From NCBI GenBank assembly GCA_964535735.1, contig CAZHTM010000011.1, positions 5,236 through 69,235 on the forward strand: DNA of 64,000 bases, in the 5' to 3' direction. Numbering within the stretch: the stretch's first letter is position 1; every line of letters begins with the position of its first letter. Under the pieces are notes generated by a model. The model was not told where the DNA came from. It saw nothing but the letters and a program-made list of their open reading frames with translations, and searched no databases. The position numbers were made by a program, and so were the translations under genes. This DNA comes from J089 sp964535735. GTDB lineage: Bacteria > Fidelibacterota > Marinisomatia > Marinisomatales > J089. This document shows, piece after piece, positions 18,078-27,671 of this stretch.

Positions 18078-19170
18078 TTACTTTTCCCAATATCATGTTG
18101 ATCTTCTTATACCGGCCGTCCCGATAAATCCGCAATTGCACCCGATCTCCGGGACGCAAATCTTCTTCTTCAATAACATCAAATATATCTTGAGCAGTCG
18201 CTACCTTTTTCCCATTGACTTCGGTGATCACATCTGCCGGTTCCAACCCCGCTCGTTCGGCGGGACTATGGGTGGCGATATCGACAATAATCACACCCAC
18301 TGAAAAAGGTATGTTGAGATAATTTGAGATGCGACGGTTCAGGGGTTGGACTTGAAGCCCGGTGGAAAAACTACGGTCAATTCGTCCGGAATTTTTCAGT
18401 TCCTCCGCAATTTCCCGGGCACGATTAATGGGAATGGCGAAGCCAATCCCGACGGATCCTCGTTCCATGGATGAACCTGTAAAAATGAAGGTGTTGATTC
18501 CAATGACCTGCCCCAAACTGTTCACCAAAGGACCGCCGCTATTCCCTGGATTGATAGACGCATCGGTTTGGATCATATCCTGATACACTTGACCCGATTC
18601 CTGGCGGCCAAAATCCAGATTGACTGCTGAAATTATCCCAGCCGTGGCGGTGGGCTGTTTATTTACATCAAATAAACCGTAAGGATTTCCTAGAGCCACC
18701 ACCCATTCCCCAATCATCAAATCATCGGAATTGCCCAATTCCGCATAGGGATAATCGGAACCATCAAGTTTTAGCAATGCCACATCGGTGACTCGATCGG
18801 CCCCCACAACGGAGGCCTCATGCTGCTCACCTCCCGGTAGAGTGACCAGAATTTTCAGGGCGTCTTCCACCACATGATGATTGGTCAGAACATATCCATC
18901 GGGGCTGATTACCACACCCGTTCCTGAACTCTTGACGCGTTCCCGATGCAACTGATACGGGAAAAAATACTGAAAAAAGGGATCGTTAAAGGGCGAACGG
19001 GTGGCATATTCCTTTAATTGAATTACATTGATACTGGCCACCGCCGGACTGACTTTTTCAATGGCTCGAGTAATGGCCGTTTCCCGGGAACGGGACAGGT
19101 CCGACTGCCCCCAGAGAACACTGATGAGTACAGTTACCCCAATAAATACGACTGCGATTTTTTTATTCAT
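18070..19170 (-). CDS. HtrA/DegP-like periplasmic serine protease with one PDZ domain
   Basis: A 366-residue protease with an N-terminal signal or anchor helix (KIAVVFIGVTVLISVLWG). The trypsin-like triad is His in 'YVLTNHHVVEDA', Asp in 'RVTDVALLKLDG' and Ser in 'INPGNSGGPLVNSLG'. A single PDZ domain follows (about 270-360, 'SPAERAGLEPADVITEVNGK'). One PDZ rather than two makes it DegS-like or short HtrA. It would degrade misfolded envelope proteins or act in stress signalling. It overlaps truA upstream and psd downstream by eight bases each. Confidence 0.93.
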   Translation of the reverse strand: MNKKIAVVFIGVTVLISVLWGQSDLSRSRETAITRAIEKVSPAVASINVIQLKEYATRSPFNDPFFQYFFPYQLHRERVKSSGTGVVISPDGYVLTNHHVVEDALKILVTLPGGEQHEASVVGADRVTDVALLKLDGSDYPYAELGNSDDLMIGEWVVALGNPYGLFDVNKQPTATAGIISAVNLDFGRQESGQVYQDMIQTDASINPGNSGGPLVNSLGQVIGINTFIFTGSSMERGSVGIGFAIPINRAREIAEELKNSGRIDRSFSTGLQVQPLNRRISNYLNIPFSVGVIIVDIATHSPAERAGLEPADVITEVNGKKVATAQDIFDVIEEEDLRPGDRVQLRIYRDGRYKKINMILGKVNE

Positions 19171-19891
19171 AGGCGACAGACTCCAGAATTAATCCCTGGG
19201 AAGGCGCTTTAAATAAGTGAACCTGGCTCCGGGGCTCGTTCAATAGCGTTTGAAAGGCGTTCATAGTCATTTTTCCCTGACCAACCGCCACCATGGTTCC
19301 TACCAAATATCGCACCATGTGATGTAGAAAACGGTTGGCCGTGATGGTGAAATTTACGAATTCCCCTTCCTCCCTCCAGCATGAATTAAGGATAGTGCAT
19401 TGATAATGATCTTTGGGCGTGGATTGCCGGGAAAAGGAGGTAAAATCGTGAACGCCCTGGATGATCTCCGTGCAGGATCGGAGCGTGGATAAAGTCATTC
19501 CGGAGCAGAACCAGGCCTGATTCCGGTACCATAAACGATCACCCGTATAGCATTGATAACGATACGTGCGGGATGTGGCGGAAAACCGGGCATGAAACTC
19601 ATCGGGTACCCTCGTCAATTCACGGATCGCCAGATCAGGCGGACAGTTTCCGTTTAACGCATTGAGCAAGTCCTGATCAGAAAGACGGGTGTCCAAATCA
19701 AAATGAGCGGTCTGTCCCCAGGCGTGTACACCTGTATCGGTGCGGCCGGCGCCCACGACAATCACGCGGTCACCCTGATTTAACTTTCGTAGAATCGATT
19801 CCAATTCACCTTGAACGGTCCGTTCCTTTTTTTGGAGCTGCCAGCCAAAAAACCGGGAGCCATCGTATTGGAGAATAATCTTATACCGCAC
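19163..19891 (-). CDS. truA: tRNA pseudouridine(38-40) synthase TruA
   Basis: A 242-residue TruA. The catalytic Asp is in 'VVGAGRTDTGVHAWGQTAHF'. 'YDGSRFFGWQLQ' and 'NRFLHHMVRYLVGTMVAVG' are the other family signatures. It isomerises uridines 38-40 of the anticodon arm. The start is GTG at 19891, overlapping the end of the EcfT-like gene by 11 bases. Length is normal. Confidence 0.96.
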   Translation of the reverse strand: MRYKIILQYDGSRFFGWQLQKKERTVQGELESILRKLNQGDRVIVVGAGRTDTGVHAWGQTAHFDLDTRLSDQDLLNALNGNCPPDLAIRELTRVPDEFHARFSATSRTYRYQCYTGDRLWYRNQAWFCSGMTLSTLRSCTEIIQGVHDFTSFSRQSTPKDHYQCTILNSCWREEGEFVNFTITANRFLHHMVRYLVGTMVAVGQGKMTMNAFQTLLNEPRSQVHLFKAPSQGLILESVAYE

Positions 19892-20606
19892 CGTTCATCC
19901 AAACGATTAACAGCACAAGCGGTATACCTACAGCCACCAGACTGTCACGAAGAGTCCATGGAACGGGTTGGAGCACCGCCCGGGGATGACGACGGCCATA
20001 TCCCCGCTGAATCATGGTTAACGCGGTAGCATCCGCCTGGGAATACACACGGAGAAATAAACCGGGTAAATCATTCAGTGAACGACGGATCACCATTCGC
20101 CGGCTTCCGGAATCTACCAGGCCGATAGATTGACGGGCTCGTTTCACCGATCGCCATTCCCGTGCAAATTGGGGGAAAAAGCGAAGCACCAGTTCGATAA
20201 ATAAAAAAGCATCATCCACCCAGGGCCAGGATCGGCCTGACCGGGCCCAAAGACTGCGGGCGGCCCGAATGATATCTCCGCTACCGGAACGGGATAAATA
20301 CCAAGACATAAGGAGCAATAAACACACAAAACGCAAAGTGATTAACATGGAATTGGTCAAAAGATCACGCCAGGTAAATTCACTGAAAACCATGGAGAAA
20401 AGAACATAAATCACCATCCATAGGGGCAGGAAAAACAGGAACGGTTTAATCCGGCGGATCCGATCCGGATGAGCTCGTCGGGTACCATACAAATACCCAC
20501 CCATCACCAATGCCAATCCGATTACCACGTTTAAGGATTGAATATGCAGCAGGATGAACACGCCCCAGAGGACACTCCACAACAAGACCAGAGGATTCAG
20601 CGCCAT
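19881..20606 (-). CDS. EcfT/CbiQ-like transmembrane transporter component
   Basis: A 241-residue membrane protein with about five helices. It carries a cytoplasmic helical region holding arginine-alanine motifs ('IIRAARSLWARS', 'MIQRGYGRRHPRAV') like the Ala-Arg-Gly coupling helices of EcfT. EcfT joins the ATPases of energy-coupling-factor vitamin or metal importers to the substrate-binding subunit. No ATPase or S-component gene is adjacent, so its partners and substrate are unknown. It sits between DUF5683 and truA, with two bases and an 11-base overlap respectively. Confidence 0.7.
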   Translation of the reverse strand: MALNPLVLLWSVLWGVFILLHIQSLNVVIGLALVMGGYLYGTRRAHPDRIRRIKPFLFFLPLWMVIYVLFSMVFSEFTWRDLLTNSMLITLRFVCLLLLMSWYLSRSGSGDIIRAARSLWARSGRSWPWVDDAFLFIELVLRFFPQFAREWRSVKRARQSIGLVDSGSRRMVIRRSLNDLPGLFLRVYSQADATALTMIQRGYGRRHPRAVLQPVPWTLRDSLVAVGIPLVLLIVWMNGAV

Positions 20607-20607
20607 G

Positions 20608-21237
20608 TTAAAACCAGACGGAGACTTGGTAATTCCAGGGCTGTGTCGGCGTTGGAGGTTGGGCGGAAAACGATAATCGAGTGCTATACTTATTTCTCAG
20701 GTAAAACACATCAATGGCGGATACCAGATGATTCAATACCAATCCTCCCACCAGAAATTTTCCGGTTAAAAGCCACCGATCTGCTGTGATCCGGCTGCGG
20801 TCGTACTTCTTCCGATTGGACTCCGTATCCCAGGTCCAGTTCCAGGATCCGTCTCGCGGATAGATTCGATCGGTTTCCCGCCAGCGTAGATGTTCATCAT
20901 TAAACTCATCCAGCGAGGCGTAATTCCCAATATCCACCCAGTATTGATAATCCTTAAAGGCAGGATCCACACCGGCGTGCTCACTGGCCAGGGATTGATA
21001 ATAATCCACGCCTTTGGCATGAACGGCATAACTGCCGATGGTTAAAGTCCACAGCACAAATTCACTGGTGAAGAATCCCCGGGACCGTGCTGGGAAATTC
21101 ATATCCAGTTCCCCCCAGCCGGGTAGAATCAAAGATTTCAACACCGGTGATCGCTGCCGGGCTTCTTCAGGCTCCAGACCCGGAGCCGACAGCATCCACG
21201 ACGTCATCAGAAAAATGATTACGATTGATCGAGCCAT
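20608..21237 (-). CDS. DUF5683-like membrane protein
   Basis: About 209 residues with a signal peptide (SIVIIFLMTSWMLSAPG). The motif 'SLILPGWGELDMNFPARSRG' is the Pro-Gly-Trp-Gly element common in DUF5683 and related FCB membrane proteins. Two or three further membrane segments and a C-terminal beta-like strand follow. The function is unknown. ATG at 21237 was chosen because the signal peptide begins there; the first 13 residues of the longer frame lack family character. It overlaps the lnt end by 19 bases. Confidence 0.6.
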   Translation of the reverse strand: MARSIVIIFLMTSWMLSAPGLEPEEARQRSPVLKSLILPGWGELDMNFPARSRGFFTSEFVLWTLTIGSYAVHAKGVDYYQSLASEHAGVDPAFKDYQYWVDIGNYASLDEFNDEHLRWRETDRIYPRDGSWNWTWDTESNRKKYDRSRITADRWLLTGKFLVGGLVLNHLVSAIDVFYLRNKYSTRLSFSAQPPTPTQPWNYQVSVWF

Positions 21238-22712
21238 TTTATTCCCAGTCCAAATAAGACCATTAAGGTACTCCATAACGCAAATAAATCACCCACATTC
21301 GCGTAGGGTGATATCCGGTCGCCATAAGAAATCCGGGCCTTAAATATGCCCTGCTCTCCTAATGGAATAACATTATGCGTTCGACCGATTTTATCGAACC
21401 ACCCGGAAATCCCGGTGTTCGCGCATCGGACCACCGGCACACGATTTTCAATCGCCCGTAGTTTCGCCCATTCAAAATGCTGATAGGGACCTGACGAGCG
21501 TCCTAACCAGCCATCATTCGACTGAATGATCATCCCCCGGGCGCCCCGACGGATAAATTCGGAAAACACGTGCGGTATGGTGGATTCATAACAGATAACG
21601 GTAGAGAAATGGAATCCGTTCCAGGAAAATACGGTGTAATCTTTTCCCGGAGTAAAATTTCCCTGACCAAAATTCAATTTCTTCAGTGCCGGATATTTTC
21701 CTGACAGAGGAATATACTCCGCAAACGGCACCAGGTTGATTTTATAATACATGACGGGAGGTTGATTCGGCGTAAAAAAGATGGATGCATTGTAATACTC
21801 CCGCTCACCCCCGGCGCGGATCAGTCGATCCACAGTACCTGATAATAGAGGAATTCCCGTGGCCCGAACCCGAGCTTCCAACGGTTTCCGCACCCTGTAG
21901 CTGAGGCGTAAATATTCCGGCAAGGCGGTTTCCGGCCAGAGCACCACATCCGGTTCCAGAGTTAAAGCTTCCTGGTAGAGGGAATCCATTAGCGACCAAT
22001 TCGCCTGGCGCAATTTTGGGTCCCATTTTGCGTTGGGATCCATATTGGGTTGGACACCGGCAAAGGTAAATAGGGTATCTCCAGACGATCGTTCATGAGA
22101 ACGTATCGCTAACGTGCCATCCAATCCCAGACCCAGCAGAAGACCGATGGCCGCCACACCCCATCCATAGCTTCGTTGGGTCCATCCTTTCCAAATCAGG
22201 ACATTCAACAGGACCAGAACAAAGGACAATCCATAGGTCCCAGTGCGATCAAGAATTTGCAGGAAAGGTAAATAGTCGGCCTGGGTCAGAGCCAGATTCG
22301 CCCAGGGAAACCCTAATGGTCCTAAGCTGCGAATCCATTCCATGGTTACCCATAAAAACGGCCAGAGCCAGACAGTGGACCGGTCTTTCCTAAACCAAAA
22401 TGAACTTACGCCACCTACCACGGCCCAATACAACCCAAGGTAGAGTACAGCTCCAATCAAGGAGAGTAGGACGACGCCAGTGGATGCGCCGCTATTGAGT
22501 CCGATCCAATATAGGCTGATCAGGTGACTCCAGGTTCCCGCCAGATAAGAATTGATGGCCGCCTGCCAGGGAGTATCCAGTTCCCACACAAGGTACAAAG
22601 GAATGAATCCGATCCATGCGAGCCATCCCAAATGCGTAGGCGGATAGGCCAGGCCCATGAGGGTACCTGATATGAGAGCCAGAATCCAAGTGGGAATTGT
22701 TTTCCCGAACAT
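21219..22712 (-). CDS. lnt: Apolipoprotein N-acyltransferase
   Basis: About 497 residues: six or seven N-terminal membrane helices, then a nitrilase-fold domain (about 225-460). The catalytic triad is visible as Glu in 'VVLWPETALPEYL', Lys in 'MYYKINLVPFAEYIP' and Cys in 'STVICYESTIPHVF'. Lnt adds the third acyl chain to lipoproteins, which LolA later carries. ATG at 22712 overlaps the ruvX stop (TGATG) with GGAG eight bases upstream; a GTG three bases earlier is less likely. Confidence 0.96.
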   Translation of the reverse strand: MFGKTIPTWILALISGTLMGLAYPPTHLGWLAWIGFIPLYLVWELDTPWQAAINSYLAGTWSHLISLYWIGLNSGASTGVVLLSLIGAVLYLGLYWAVVGGVSSFWFRKDRSTVWLWPFLWVTMEWIRSLGPLGFPWANLALTQADYLPFLQILDRTGTYGLSFVLVLLNVLIWKGWTQRSYGWGVAAIGLLLGLGLDGTLAIRSHERSSGDTLFTFAGVQPNMDPNAKWDPKLRQANWSLMDSLYQEALTLEPDVVLWPETALPEYLRLSYRVRKPLEARVRATGIPLLSGTVDRLIRAGGEREYYNASIFFTPNQPPVMYYKINLVPFAEYIPLSGKYPALKKLNFGQGNFTPGKDYTVFSWNGFHFSTVICYESTIPHVFSEFIRRGARGMIIQSNDGWLGRSSGPYQHFEWAKLRAIENRVPVVRCANTGISGWFDKIGRTHNVIPLGEQGIFKARISYGDRISPYANVGDLFALWSTLMVLFGLGIKWLDQS

Positions 22713-23128
22713 CACCGATTCTCCATATCCAGAAATTGTTGCAGGAAAATAGCCGCAGCAGTGGCATCAACAGCGGCTTTTTGATGTCCGGTTTTAATAT
22801 CCTGATTGATCAGGGCCCGCTGGGCCGACACCGAAGAAAGGCGTTCATCAATGGTTTGTACCGGCAGTCCAAAGGTTTCCAGAAGGGCAATAAATTTTTC
22901 CACTTTTTCCGTTTGGGCCGTCTTTTTTCCGGACATATTTAACGGCAGGCCCACGACCAAACGGGTCACGTCCCATTCACGGATGATGGATTCCAGTTCG
23001 GCTTTAAACTGAGCCAGGTTCTTCCATACCAGTGTTTTGAACGGTTTAGCGATCAGACCCATAGGATCCGAAAGCGCCAGCCCAATCCGGGTGTCTCCAT
23101 GATCCAATCCCAAGGTCCGGCCCATCAT
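22712..23128 (-). CDS. ruvX: RuvX/YqgF-type Holliday junction resolvase-like nuclease
   Basis: About 138 residues with an RNase H-like fold: 'RTLGLDHGDTRIGLALSD' carries the first Asp, 'LVVGLPLNMSG' the core strand, and 'TIDERLSSVSAQ' the conserved Asp-Glu-Arg. In E. coli the homologue also matures the 16S rRNA 5' end. The start lies among GTG 23134, ATG 23128 and ATG 23125; none has a strong Shine-Dalgarno and 23128 is chosen. It sits 21 bp downstream of rel. Confidence 0.93.
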   Translation of the reverse strand: MMGRTLGLDHGDTRIGLALSDPMGLIAKPFKTLVWKNLAQFKAELESIIREWDVTRLVVGLPLNMSGKKTAQTEKVEKFIALLETFGLPVQTIDERLSSVSAQRALINQDIKTGHQKAAVDATAAAIFLQQFLDMENR

Positions 23129-23149
23129 AAACACTAAAATTTCAGGGGA

Positions 23150-25345
23150 TTATTGTCCCAGGCGTTCCACGTAATCCACGCCGGGAATTTTAATTAATTT
23201 GCGCTGAAGGCGACTCAACTGCCGGGTGTTATTGACCTCAATAATGAAATAGGTGGTGGAGATATTTTCCTTCACCTTCAAATCCACGCTGGTGATGTTG
23301 ACATTTTCGTTGGAAATGCTTTCACTCATTTCCCGCAGAATTCCTTTCCGGTCTTCTGATACCACCTTGATCCGGACATTGAATACTTCGTTCCGACCCA
23401 CGTCCCATTCTACAGGAACCAGGCGGTCAGATTCCTCGGTCAGTAGAGGCAATGTTTTACAATCGGTACGGTGTACTGTTACCCCCCGGCCGCGGGTGAC
23501 ATAACCAATCATTTCATCACCGGGAATGGGGTTGCAACACTTGCCAAATGTGACCATTAGATTTCGGATTCCGTCCAATTTAATTCCCCGGGCGGAGCGC
23601 CGTGCCAAGGAGATAAATCGATCCGTGGATTCCTGTTCCGTTTCTTCCAGCCGATCTTCCACTTGGGGTTGAATCTTCCGTAGAATTTCCCGGACGGTCA
23701 GGGAGCCATTCCCCAGAGCTTCCAGCAATGCCTCTTCTGACTTCAATCCCAGTTTTTCATACGAACTGCGGGCTTCTTTAATCAAATTGGAGAGTTTGAG
23801 TCGACGCAGAGTTTTTTCCAACAGCTCTCCGCCGATTTTAACACTTTCTTCATGGCGGATTTTCCGGAGATAGCGATTGATGTGGTTCCGGGCTTTGGAA
23901 GTGGACACCAGCTTCAGCCACCCCAAACTGGGGGTCTGGGTTTTACTGGTAATAATTTCCACCATATCCCCGTTTTTCAACTTCGTGTTTAGAGGGACCA
24001 CTCTATGATTTACTTTCGCACCGATACAGTGAAGTCCTACTTCCGTGTGAATTTCGAAGGCAAAGTCCAGGGGCGACGCATCCAGGGGCAGTTGAATCAA
24101 ATCGCCGTTAGGGGTAAATACAAAAATTTCGTCGTTGAATAAATCGATTTTCAATAGATGCATGAATTCGCTGGGATCGGCCGATTCATTCTCCAGAATG
24201 TCCACCAACTCACGCAGCCATTTCACATTAGAATCCAAATCGGCTGAAATGGATTTCCCTTCCTTATAGCGCCAATGGGCAGCGATACCGATTTCCGCGG
24301 TCTGATCCATTTCCTGAGTTCGGATTTGAATTTCCACCATTCGACCCTGGGGACCGATAATGGTAGTGTGGATGGATTGGTATCCATTGGTTTTAGGACT
24401 GGCGATAAAGTCTTTAAATCGCTCCTGGACCGGCGTATACAGTTGATGAATAATTCCCAGCGCCAGGTAACATTCTTCCACCTTTTTCACTACGATGCGC
24501 ACCGCATACAAATCATAGATTTCTTCAAACGTTTTTTCCCGCCGGATGATTTTACCATAGATAGACGCATGACTCTTCACTCGGCCATAAATCTGGGCGT
24601 CCAAATCATATTTTTTTAATTCCGTCTTCACCGGTTCGATCACGCTATTGATGATACGATTTCGTTGGCGGTGGGTGGATTTCAGGTTGGCGTCGATTTC
24701 CGCATAATCTTTTGGGTGCAAGGTGCTGAATACCAAATCTTCCAGAATCCATTTGACCCGTGCCATTCCTAAACGATGCGCCAGTGGCACATAGACATCC
24801 CGCGTTTCCACCGCAATGCGATGCTGTTTCATTTGGGGCATGTATTGGATGGTACGCATGTTATGAATGCGGTCGGCGAATTTGATAATAATGACCCGCA
24901 TATCCTTGGCCACTGACAAAAGTAATTTCATGAAATTCCCAGCCTGTTTTTCCTTCCGGCTGGAGAATTCAATACCGCCCAATTTGGTCACGCCATCCAC
25001 CAAACTGGCTAAATCCTCTCCGAATTCCTCTTCCAGTTCTTCCAGGGTAACAGAAGTATCTTCCACCGTATCATGGAGCAAGCCGCCCATGATGGTAATG
25101 TGGTCCATGTTCCAATCGGCCAACGTTTTGGCCACTTCCAGACAATGCTCGAAATAAGGACGTCCGGACTTGCGCTTTTGTCCTTCATGGGCGCGGCTGG
25201 CAAAAGCATAGGCTTTCCAGAGCAATTTTTTAATAGCTTCCGGATCCCCGTTTTTAGGTAAGGTCATCCGGTTATAAAGATCCAGGAACGTTTTAGGATA
25301 TTCGCCCACTAAATGGGGCACCAATTTGGCCAGGGGATTGGTCAT
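23150..25345 (-). CDS. rel: Bifunctional (p)ppGpp synthetase/hydrolase (Rel/SpoT)
   Basis: A 731-residue long RSH enzyme. The HD hydrolase domain (about 45-200) keeps the His-Asp pair in 'TIMGGLLHDTVEDTSVT'. The synthetase domain (about 240-350) contains 'YDLYAVRIVVKKVEECY' and 'SPKTNGYQSIHTTIIG'. A TGS domain ('IFVFTPNGDLIQLPLDASPL'), a zinc-finger/helical part ('FGKCCNPIPGDEMIGYVTRG') and a C-terminal ACT domain follow. Both catalytic halves look intact, so it should make and break the alarmone. ATG overlaps the dnaB stop by one base (TAATG). Confidence 0.97.
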   Translation of the reverse strand: MTNPLAKLVPHLVGEYPKTFLDLYNRMTLPKNGDPEAIKKLLWKAYAFASRAHEGQKRKSGRPYFEHCLEVAKTLADWNMDHITIMGGLLHDTVEDTSVTLEELEEEFGEDLASLVDGVTKLGGIEFSSRKEKQAGNFMKLLLSVAKDMRVIIIKFADRIHNMRTIQYMPQMKQHRIAVETRDVYVPLAHRLGMARVKWILEDLVFSTLHPKDYAEIDANLKSTHRQRNRIINSVIEPVKTELKKYDLDAQIYGRVKSHASIYGKIIRREKTFEEIYDLYAVRIVVKKVEECYLALGIIHQLYTPVQERFKDFIASPKTNGYQSIHTTIIGPQGRMVEIQIRTQEMDQTAEIGIAAHWRYKEGKSISADLDSNVKWLRELVDILENESADPSEFMHLLKIDLFNDEIFVFTPNGDLIQLPLDASPLDFAFEIHTEVGLHCIGAKVNHRVVPLNTKLKNGDMVEIITSKTQTPSLGWLKLVSTSKARNHINRYLRKIRHEESVKIGGELLEKTLRRLKLSNLIKEARSSYEKLGLKSEEALLEALGNGSLTVREILRKIQPQVEDRLEETEQESTDRFISLARRSARGIKLDGIRNLMVTFGKCCNPIPGDEMIGYVTRGRGVTVHRTDCKTLPLLTEESDRLVPVEWDVGRNEVFNVRIKVVSEDRKGILREMSESISNENVNITSVDLKVKENISTTYFIIEVNNTRQLSRLQRKLIKIPGVDYVERLGQ

Positions 25346-26712
25346 TAGAACGGTGTTCCTAAATCGTCAAAATCCTCTGGAGCCGGATTTTCGAAACGGG
25401 TATACCGACCGATAAAGTTGGCGGACACTACTCCGGTGGGACCGTTTCGCTGCTTAGCCAGGATAATTTCCGCTCGCCCTTCATCCTCTGGGTCTTTGGT
25501 ATAAAATTCCGGCCGGTACAGGAAAATCACCACATCCGCATCTTGTTCAATGGCGCCGCTTTCCCGCAGATCCGCCAGAACGGGGTGTTTATCCGTGCGG
25601 TTTTCCACCGCCCGGGAGAGCTGGGATAAAGCGATCACCGGGATGTCCAATTCCTTGGCCAGGGCTTTCAAAGATCGGGAGATAATGGAAATTTCCTGCT
25701 GGCGGCTTTCCGCCCCTTTGGGTCCTTGCATTAGCTGTAGATAGTCCACGATCACCAATTTCACGTCATGTTCATGTTTCAAACGGCGAGCTTTGGCCCG
25801 AAGTTCCAGAACGGTGATCGCCGGGGTATCGTCCAGGTAGATTTGAGCGTCAGTAAGTTTGCTCACATGCCGGCTTAGTTCCTGCCATTTGGTCTTGGGG
25901 AGGGACCCGGTCCGGACCAGGTGACTGTCCACCCGCGCTTCGGAGCACAGAAGTCGCATGGCCAACTGTTTGTTGGACATTTCCAGACTGAAAATGCCCA
26001 CCGCAAGTTTGGCATCCACCGCCGCATTACGCGCCAGGGTAAGGGCCAGGGCGGTTTTTCCCATACCAGGGCGACCGGCAATGATAATCAAATCCCCATC
26101 CTGGAAACCGGCGGTCTTTTTATCCAATTCTGTAATTCCCGACGGGACCCCCACGACTGAACCTTTATGGGCGCTGATTTTATCCAGCATTTCAAAGGTT
26201 TCGATCATGACGTTTTTAATAGGTTCAAACCCACCCCGGAGCCGGTTTTCCGAGAGCTGAAAGATTTCCTGCTCGGCGGTATCCAGAATATCATCCAGAT
26301 CTAACTGGTCGTCGAAGGCTTTCTGAGAAATATCGTGGGAGACGGTAATCAATCGCCTGAGAAGCGCCTTTTCCAGCACAATCCGGGCATAGGTTTCCAC
26401 ATTGGACACGCTGGGAACGGCTTCCACCAATCCTGTGATATAATAAGCGCCACCAACCGCCTCCAAATCCTTGGTTTTCTTGAGCTGGTCGATCACGGTT
26501 AAGGTATCAATAGGTTGCCCTGCATTATCCAGAGTCAACATAGCCGCATAAATTTTTCGGTGAGCCTCTTTATAAAAATGATCGGTAGTCAACCATTGTT
26601 GGACTTTACTGGCGGCTTCTTTGCTGGATAGCATGGAACCCAGCACAGATATTTCCGCATCCAGATTCTGTGGTTGTACATGCAGGCTGGTGAAGGTGTT
26701 CGGTTGCGCCAT
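25345..26712 (-). CDS. dnaB: Replicative DNA helicase DnaB
   Basis: A 455-residue DnaB. The N-terminal collar domain (about 10-120, 'PQNLDAEISVLGSML') is joined by a linker helix to the RecA-like motor. Walker A is 'IAGRPGMGKTALAL', Walker B 'VKLVIVDYLQLMQGP', and the arginine-finger region 'ALSQLSRAVENR' is present. It unwinds DNA at the replication fork as a hexamer. No intein is present. ATG follows the udg stop directly. Confidence 0.97.
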   Translation of the reverse strand: MAQPNTFTSLHVQPQNLDAEISVLGSMLSSKEAASKVQQWLTTDHFYKEAHRKIYAAMLTLDNAGQPIDTLTVIDQLKKTKDLEAVGGAYYITGLVEAVPSVSNVETYARIVLEKALLRRLITVSHDISQKAFDDQLDLDDILDTAEQEIFQLSENRLRGGFEPIKNVMIETFEMLDKISAHKGSVVGVPSGITELDKKTAGFQDGDLIIIAGRPGMGKTALALTLARNAAVDAKLAVGIFSLEMSNKQLAMRLLCSEARVDSHLVRTGSLPKTKWQELSRHVSKLTDAQIYLDDTPAITVLELRAKARRLKHEHDVKLVIVDYLQLMQGPKGAESRQQEISIISRSLKALAKELDIPVIALSQLSRAVENRTDKHPVLADLRESGAIEQDADVVIFLYRPEFYTKDPEDEGRAEIILAKQRNGPTGVVSANFIGRYTRFENPAPEDFDDLGTPF

Positions 26713-27375
26713 TTATTGAACTCCCTCTAAAATAGACCGGATCCACTTAAAATCATCCCAGGTGGCCGGTTTCAGATTTGGATTTCGAAGAAGAGCCGCC
26801 GGGTGATACGTCACAATCAGTGGTGTCCCGTGATAATCATGAATCTTTCCCCGAAGATTCTTCAACGTCTCATTTTCTTTTTTCAACAAGGTGGTGCCGG
26901 CCACTCGCCCCAAAGCTACAATTAATCCTGGGCGAATCAAATTAATTTGACGCATCAGGTAGGGTTCGCATTGGGCCACTTCCGACGCTAGAGGATCACG
27001 ATTGTTCGGCGGGCGACATTTCATAACATTGCAGATATAAACATCTTTTTCCCGGGAACGGCCAATGGCTTTCAGGATTTTGTCCAGGAGTTTGCCGGCG
27101 CGGCCCACAAACGGTTCCCCGAGGCGGTCTTCTTCGGCGCCCGGCGCTTCGCCCACTAACATGAGACTGGCATTGGGATCGCCGACGCCAAAAACAAATT
27201 TATTCCGTGTATGTCCCAGGGAACACTGGGTGCAATCTTTGATATCGTTATAAAACGATTTCAACGCGGGACCCGGATCGTCCGGGATTACCACCTCCGG
27301 ATCCACATATAATTCATCACCAAATAATTCACCGGTTTGCTTTAAATAGCGGTGAATCTCATGCGAATCAGACAA
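26713..27375 (-). CDS. Family 4 (Fe-S) uracil-DNA glycosylase
   Basis: A 220-residue uracil-DNA glycosylase. The active-site motif 'LVGEAPGAEEDRLGEPFVGR' and the DNA-intercalation motif 'VTYHPAALLRN' are family 4 hallmarks. Cysteines in 'IKDCTQCSLG', 'YICNVMKCRPPNNRD' and 'VAQCEP' match the [4Fe-4S] ligands. It removes uracil from DNA. The start appears to be TTG at 27375 with AGGA nine bases upstream; no nearby in-frame ATG exists. The first 35 residues are a variable extension. Confidence 0.94.
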   Translation of the reverse strand: MSDSHEIHRYLKQTGELFGDELYVDPEVVIPDDPGPALKSFYNDIKDCTQCSLGHTRNKFVFGVGDPNASLMLVGEAPGAEEDRLGEPFVGRAGKLLDKILKAIGRSREKDVYICNVMKCRPPNNRDPLASEVAQCEPYLMRQINLIRPGLIVALGRVAGTTLLKKENETLKNLRGKIHDYHGTPLIVTYHPAALLRNPNLKPATWDDFKWIRSILEGVQ

Positions 27376-27386
27376 TCAGCAGGGTC

Positions 27387-27671
27387 CTATTCTTCCTCGT
27401 TCCCTGTGGTGCGGGTCCAATGCACTTTTCCTTCTAAAAATTCTTTAACGGCGATGGATGTGGTTTTTTCCTGCTCCACAAATTCCTCCGGATTGGCTTC
27501 CAAGACGGGATCGTAAACGCCCATTTCGGCGGATTGCTGAACTTCCAAATCGCGCTGAACAATCCGGTTATTCAAGATCATCCGGGCTCGTTTTGACATG
27601 ACTACCACGGCTTCGTAGATATCCTGGGTCTGCGATTCCAATTGGCGCAATGATACGGGTTCAAGAGACAT
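27387..27671 (-). CDS. rpoZ: RNA polymerase omega subunit (RpoZ-like)
   Basis: A 94-residue omega-type protein: 'DIYEAVVVMSKRARMILNNR' is the conserved helix that clamps the beta-prime C-terminus. It lies between gmk and udg, the usual gmk-rpoZ neighbourhood, and overlaps the gmk stop by 11 bases. It has a somewhat longer acidic tail than the E. coli protein. Omega supports RNA polymerase assembly and can form part of a ppGpp site. Confidence 0.88.
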   Translation of the reverse strand: MSLEPVSLRQLESQTQDIYEAVVVMSKRARMILNNRIVQRDLEVQQSAEMGVYDPVLEANPEEFVEQEKTTSIAVKEFLEGKVHWTRTTGNEEE